Below are positions 7,322-10,049 of a DNA stretch of 10,049 bases, in pieces. The position numbers and the translations under genes are program-made. The notes beneath the pieces are model-generated. The model made no database searches. It was not told the origin of the DNA and saw only the letters and a list, made by a program, of their open reading frames with translations. Every line of letters begins with the position of its first letter. Within the stretch, counting starts at the first letter, position 1. The stretch is taken from assembly GCA_012961365.1 (NCBI GenBank), contig DTZN01000249.1, positions 1 to 10,049 of the forward strand. The letters run 5' to 3'. This stretch comes from Hydrogenothermaceae bacterium (lineage in GTDB: Bacteria > Aquificota > Aquificia > Aquificales > Hydrogenothermaceae).

Positions 7322-8677
7322 ATGTTTAGGGGAAAAGTAAAACATATACATTTTGTTGGAATTGGCGGTTCTGGAATGAACGGTATTGCACAAGTTTTGC
7401 TTAATTTAGGTTTTACAATTTCTGGTTCTGATTTAAAAGAAACTCAAACTGTATTAAATCTAAAAAATATGGGGGCAAAAATATACATAGGGCATAACAA
7501 AGATAACATAAAAGGAGCAGATGTTGTTGTTTATTCTTCTGCAGTCAAACCAGATAATCCTGAAGTAAAAGAAGCAAAAAGGTTAGGTATTCCAACTATT
7601 CCAAGAGGTGAAATGCTTGCAGAATTAATGAGATTTAAATATGGGATAGCTATTTCAGGAAGCCATGGAAAAACAACAACAACATCGATGATAGGAAGTA
7701 TTTTAGGTAAAACAGGGTATGACCCTACTGTGGTTATTGGAGGAAAGCTTGCAAGCTATGGAAGTAATGCTAAACTTGGTAGAGGAGATTTTTTAGTTGC
7801 AGAAACAGATGAAAGTGATGGTTCATTTTTAAAGCTATCTCCAACAATAGTTAGTATAAACAACATAGATTTAGAACATATAGGATTTTACACAAATCTA
7901 GATGATATAAAAAATGCATTTATAAATTTTGCAAATAAAGTTCCATTTTATGGAGCAGTTGCAGTTAATCTAGATGATAAAAATACGGCAGAAATTATTC
8001 CAGAAATTGAAAAAAAAGTTATAAAATTTGGAATTGAAAATAAAAATGCTGACGTTGTTGCTCATTCTTTAAAACTTTTAAATGGAAGATACAAATTTAA
8101 GATAAATGATTTTGGAGAAATACATCTATCTATTCCAGGAAAACATAATATTTATAATGCTTTAGCTTCTATTACTATAGCTACAGAATTAAACATTCCA
8201 TTTTGTGTAATAAAAGAAACTTTAGAAAACTTTAAAAATGCAAGTAGAAGGTTTGAAATAAAATTAAAATCTCCTTTTGTTGTTATTGATGATTATGCAC
8301 ATCATCCATCAGAAATTAGAGCAACTATAAACTCTGCAAGGGAGATGTTCCCTAACAAAAAGTTAATATCAGTCTTCCAGCCTCATAGATATTCAAGAGT
8401 AAAGGCACTTTTTGATGAGTTTGCAAAAAGTTTCAATAAATCAGATGCAATTTTAATTACAGAAATTTATCCAGCAGAAGAAAAACCAATAGAAGGTATT
8501 ACAGGCGAAAATTTAGCCAAAGAAATAGAGAGATATTCTCAAAAACCTGTTTATTTTGCTAAATATCTATCAGATGCAGAAAACATTATAAAAGATTTAG
8601 TAGATAAAAATTCAGTTGTGCTTATTATGGGAGCAGGAAATATTACACAACTTGCAGAAAGCCTTTCTAAGAATTAA
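7322..8677 (+). CDS. murC: UDP-N-acetylmuramate--L-alanine ligase (MurC)
   Basis: ATP-dependent cytoplasmic ligase that adds L-alanine to UDP-MurNAc, the first amino-acid step of peptidoglycan precursor synthesis. 451 residues, normal for the family. The N-terminal Rossmann domain carries GIGGSGMNGIAQ (13-24), the central ATPase domain has the P-loop GSHGKTTTT (113-121), then ETDESDGSF (161-169) and NNIDLEHIGFY (180-190). The C-terminal domain has DDYAHHPSEI (323-332) and FQPHRYSR (352-359). The HIHFVGIGGSGMNG start and the YAHHP motif are characteristic of MurC rather than MurD/E/F. The ATG has AGGAG 5 bases upstream. It is alone on the plus strand here, without the usual murG/murB neighbours. 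It is divergent from the other wall genes, so it shares their promoter region but not their transcript. Its stop codon touches the aclA terminator. Confidence 0.98.
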   Translation: MFRGKVKHIHFVGIGGSGMNGIAQVLLNLGFTISGSDLKETQTVLNLKNMGAKIYIGHNKDNIKGADVVVYSSAVKPDNPEVKEAKRLGIPTIPRGEMLAELMRFKYGIAISGSHGKTTTTSMIGSILGKTGYDPTVVIGGKLASYGSNAKLGRGDFLVAETDESDGSFLKLSPTIVSINNIDLEHIGFYTNLDDIKNAFINFANKVPFYGAVAVNLDDKNTAEIIPEIEKKVIKFGIENKNADVVAHSLKLLNGRYKFKINDFGEIHLSIPGKHNIYNALASITIATELNIPFCVIKETLENFKNASRRFEIKLKSPFVVIDDYAHHPSEIRATINSAREMFPNKKLISVFQPHRYSRVKALFDEFAKSFNKSDAILITEIYPAEEKPIEGITGENLAKEIERYSQKPVYFAKYLSDAENIIKDLVDKNSVVLIMGAGNITQLAESLSKN

Positions 8678-8696
8678 AAAGGGGCAAAAAGCCCCT
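8676..8696 (-). terminator. Intrinsic terminator of aclA
   Basis: On the minus strand a 6-bp GC-rich stem AGGGGC/GCCCCT with a TTTTT loop (8680-8696) is followed directly by a T-run and then AATTC. It begins 5 bases after the aclA stop. On the plus strand the hairpin is followed by AAAATTTA, so it is not a good terminator for murC, whose stop codon it overlaps. Confidence 0.85.
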
Positions 8697-8701
8697 AAAA
8701 T

Positions 8702-9961
8702 TTATGCTCCTCCTGGCCTTTTAACATCATAGAGAATATCATCAGTTGGGTGTCTGTATAATGGCATATCTAAGCGTTTTTCATCTAAGTAGTGTCCTAT
8801 AAATCCGATGGTTCTACCTAATACAAAGAATGCATTAAATGCTCCAGCATTGATAAGCTCATCTATTTCTTCATTTTTGTATCCCAATGCTCTAAACATA
8901 TCTACAAGTAAAACACCAATTGTTCCGTCAACATTTAAAATTAAGTTTTCTTTCTTAGAAGTTGTAACTTTTTCTACTTCAAGGGCGTAATTTAAAAGCT
9001 CTGTGTTTGGGAAGTTTTCTTTTGCAAAGTTTTTAAGTAATTCAACCCTTTTATCTGGATTTTTAGTTGATTTAATTCTGTGCCCAATTCCGGGTATAGG
9101 TATTTTTTCAACATTTTTCATATATGCCACAAACTCATCTGGAGACATTCCTTTTTCTTTTGCCATTTTAAAGTATTTAGCAGCTCCATCTATAGCACCA
9201 CCAAATCTTGGTCCAATAGTTAATATACCTGTAACGATAGAAGACATTAAGTCTTTACCAGCTCTCGCGGTAACTTTAGTATTGTGAGCTCCTGAAACTG
9301 CTGGACCATGGTCTGCAACAACTTTAATTACCATATCTATAAATTTAGATGCCCATTCTGGAAATCTTTTCTTAAACCAAAGTAATCCAATAACATCTGC
9401 GATTGAGTATTCCTTTTCAACTACTTCAGATATAGGAACTCCGCAATATGTAGCTTCTTCTCCTCTATCATCAGAAATAGTACAAATAAAGTTTGTAGGT
9501 CTTCTTACTTTTCCTGCTTTTACTGCTTTTGCAAAATCTTCTGGAATTGGAGGAACTTCTGGTTCTTCAATTTCCGTAATAACTCCTTTTGCATGAAGTT
9601 CTTCATAAACTCCTCTAATTAATTCTGGAAGTTCATTAAAAGATTTTGGTACATATGCTCCTGCCTGTCTCAATATTTCATTTTTAGCATCTGCTGTTTC
9701 TGTTTCTGCCCCTGCTTTTGCACCAGCATGTCCAAACTGAACTTCCCCACCAAAATGTTTAGAGATTGTTCCTATACACCAAGCTATTACAGGTTTTGTT
9801 ATTTTTCCTTCTTTTATAGCTTCTGCAACTTTTAACTCTAATGTTCCACCTACTTCTCCAAGTAAAACCATAAACTTAACTTGTGGATTTTTTTCATATC
9901 TAAGCATATGGTCTAAAAAGTCTGTTCCTGGGTATCTATCTCGACCAATTGCTATACCTTG
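8702..9961 (-). CDS. aclA: ATP-citrate lyase alpha subunit (AclA), 5'-truncated
   Basis: ATP-citrate lyase splits citrate with CoA and ATP into acetyl-CoA and oxaloacetate, the diagnostic step of the reductive TCA cycle. About 420 residues are present. The CoA-ligase part carries LGEVGGT and the phosphohistidine motif VQFGHAGA (His codon 9728-9730). The citrate-synthase-like lyase part has DHGPAVSGAHNT, GIGHRIKS, NLILNVDG and FIGHYLDEKR near the C terminus, all as in eukaryotic ACLY. This excludes plain succinyl-CoA synthetase alpha or citrate synthase. An ATG at 9905-9907 is not the true start: homology (GIAIG, DRYPGTDFLDH) continues upstream to about 9961, where the reading frame enters foreign-looking sequence and meets a stop at 9986-9988. 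Roughly 190 N-terminal residues expected for AclA are missing. AclB is not in the window. The gene ends at a terminator and is convergent with murC. Confidence 0.93.
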   Translation of the reverse strand, partial: QGIAIGRDRYPGTDFLDHMLRYEKNPQVKFMVLLGEVGGTLELKVAEAIKEGKITKPVIAWCIGTISKHFGGEVQFGHAGAKAGAETETADAKNEILRQAGAYVPKSFNELPELIRGVYEELHAKGVITEIEEPEVPPIPEDFAKAVKAGKVRRPTNFICTISDDRGEEATYCGVPISEVVEKEYSIADVIGLLWFKKRFPEWASKFIDMVIKVVADHGPAVSGAHNTKVTARAGKDLMSSIVTGILTIGPRFGGAIDGAAKYFKMAKEKGMSPDEFVAYMKNVEKIPIPGIGHRIKSTKNPDKRVELLKNFAKENFPNTELLNYALEVEKVTTSKKENLILNVDGTIGVLLVDMFRALGYKNEEIDELINAGAFNAFFVLGRTIGFIGHYLDEKRLDMPLYRHPTDDILYDVKRPGGA

Positions 9962-10049
9962 TTGGCGGTGCTGTTGCCCTCGTCTTCATAGTGTTGCTTG
10001 TGGTTGTAGTGGTGGTGCTTGGGAGGGGGAAGTTGATGAGGTGGCTAGC
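9962..10049. other. Non-homologous, composition-shifted window end (probable chimera or low-quality sequence)
   Basis: The final 88 bases do not continue aclA although they should encode its middle. On the plus strand they are about three-quarters G+T and over half G+C, while the rest of the window is strongly AT-rich. None of the three minus-strand frames gives a convincing AclA continuation. Low-complexity GTGGTGGTG-type runs suggest a sequencing or assembly artefact rather than biology. Confidence 0.7.

Noticed and set aside
8680-8696. Bidirectional terminator serving murC as well
   Set aside because: On the plus strand the stem is followed by AAAATTTA rather than a T-run.
9905-9907. ATG as the true start of a short AclA
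   Set aside because: Family homology (GIAIG, DRYPGTDFLDH) continues in frame upstream of it, so it is an internal methionine.
9962-10049. The reading LINF within the terminal 88 bases as AclA (ACLY has VDVLINFAS)
   Set aside because: Only four residues match. It lies far too close to the GIAIG segment compared with intact ACL, and the flanks do not align, so chance is more likely.

Overview
The window is AT-rich and densely coding, and looks like chromosome from a thermophilic, autotrophic Aquificota bacterium. The most likely family is Hydrogenothermaceae (Sulfurihydrogenibium-like). This is inferred from strong A/T codon bias, the Aquifex-like character of MurC and the penicillin-binding protein, and an ATP-citrate lyase alpha subunit, the hallmark enzyme of the reductive TCA cycle in that family (the related Aquificaceae use separate citryl-CoA synthetase and lyase). 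The genus is a judgement from memory and was not searched.

Layout, left to right. (1) Positions 19-61 hold a long interrupted hairpin at the window edge that overlaps the end of pgpA. (2) pgpA (minus; phosphatidylglycerophosphatase A) and an mscS-type channel gene (plus) diverge from a 62-nt gap. (3) mscS converges on a tight minus-strand operon, transcribed as: Bax-like N-acetylglucosaminidase, CE4 polysaccharide deacetylase, bifunctional class A PBP1A, then trpB. Neighbours in it overlap or nearly touch. (4) murC diverges from this operon on the plus strand. (5) murC converges on aclA (minus), with a clear intrinsic terminator for aclA in the 24-nt gap. (6) aclA is incomplete. Homology stops near 9961, and the last 88 bases are G/T-rich, GC-rich on the plus strand and non-homologous, which looks like a chimeric or low-quality contig end.

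Functionally, the centre is a cell-envelope module: MurC makes UDP-MurNAc-Ala, PBP1A polymerises and crosslinks peptidoglycan, the deacetylase probably modifies a glycan, and the glucosaminidase probably cleaves it. PgpA (phosphatidylglycerol synthesis) and MscS (osmotic safety valve) are membrane-related neighbours. TrpB (last step of tryptophan synthesis) and AclA (carbon fixation) are metabolic genes sharing the locus.

I see no tRNA or rRNA, no transposase and no multi-copy CRISPR array. There is no gene-free stretch longer than 300 bases. I do not find a previously undescribed system. The points most worth a second look are the chimeric right end, the CRISPR-repeat-like hairpin at the left end, and an 86-nt out-of-frame gene overlap.
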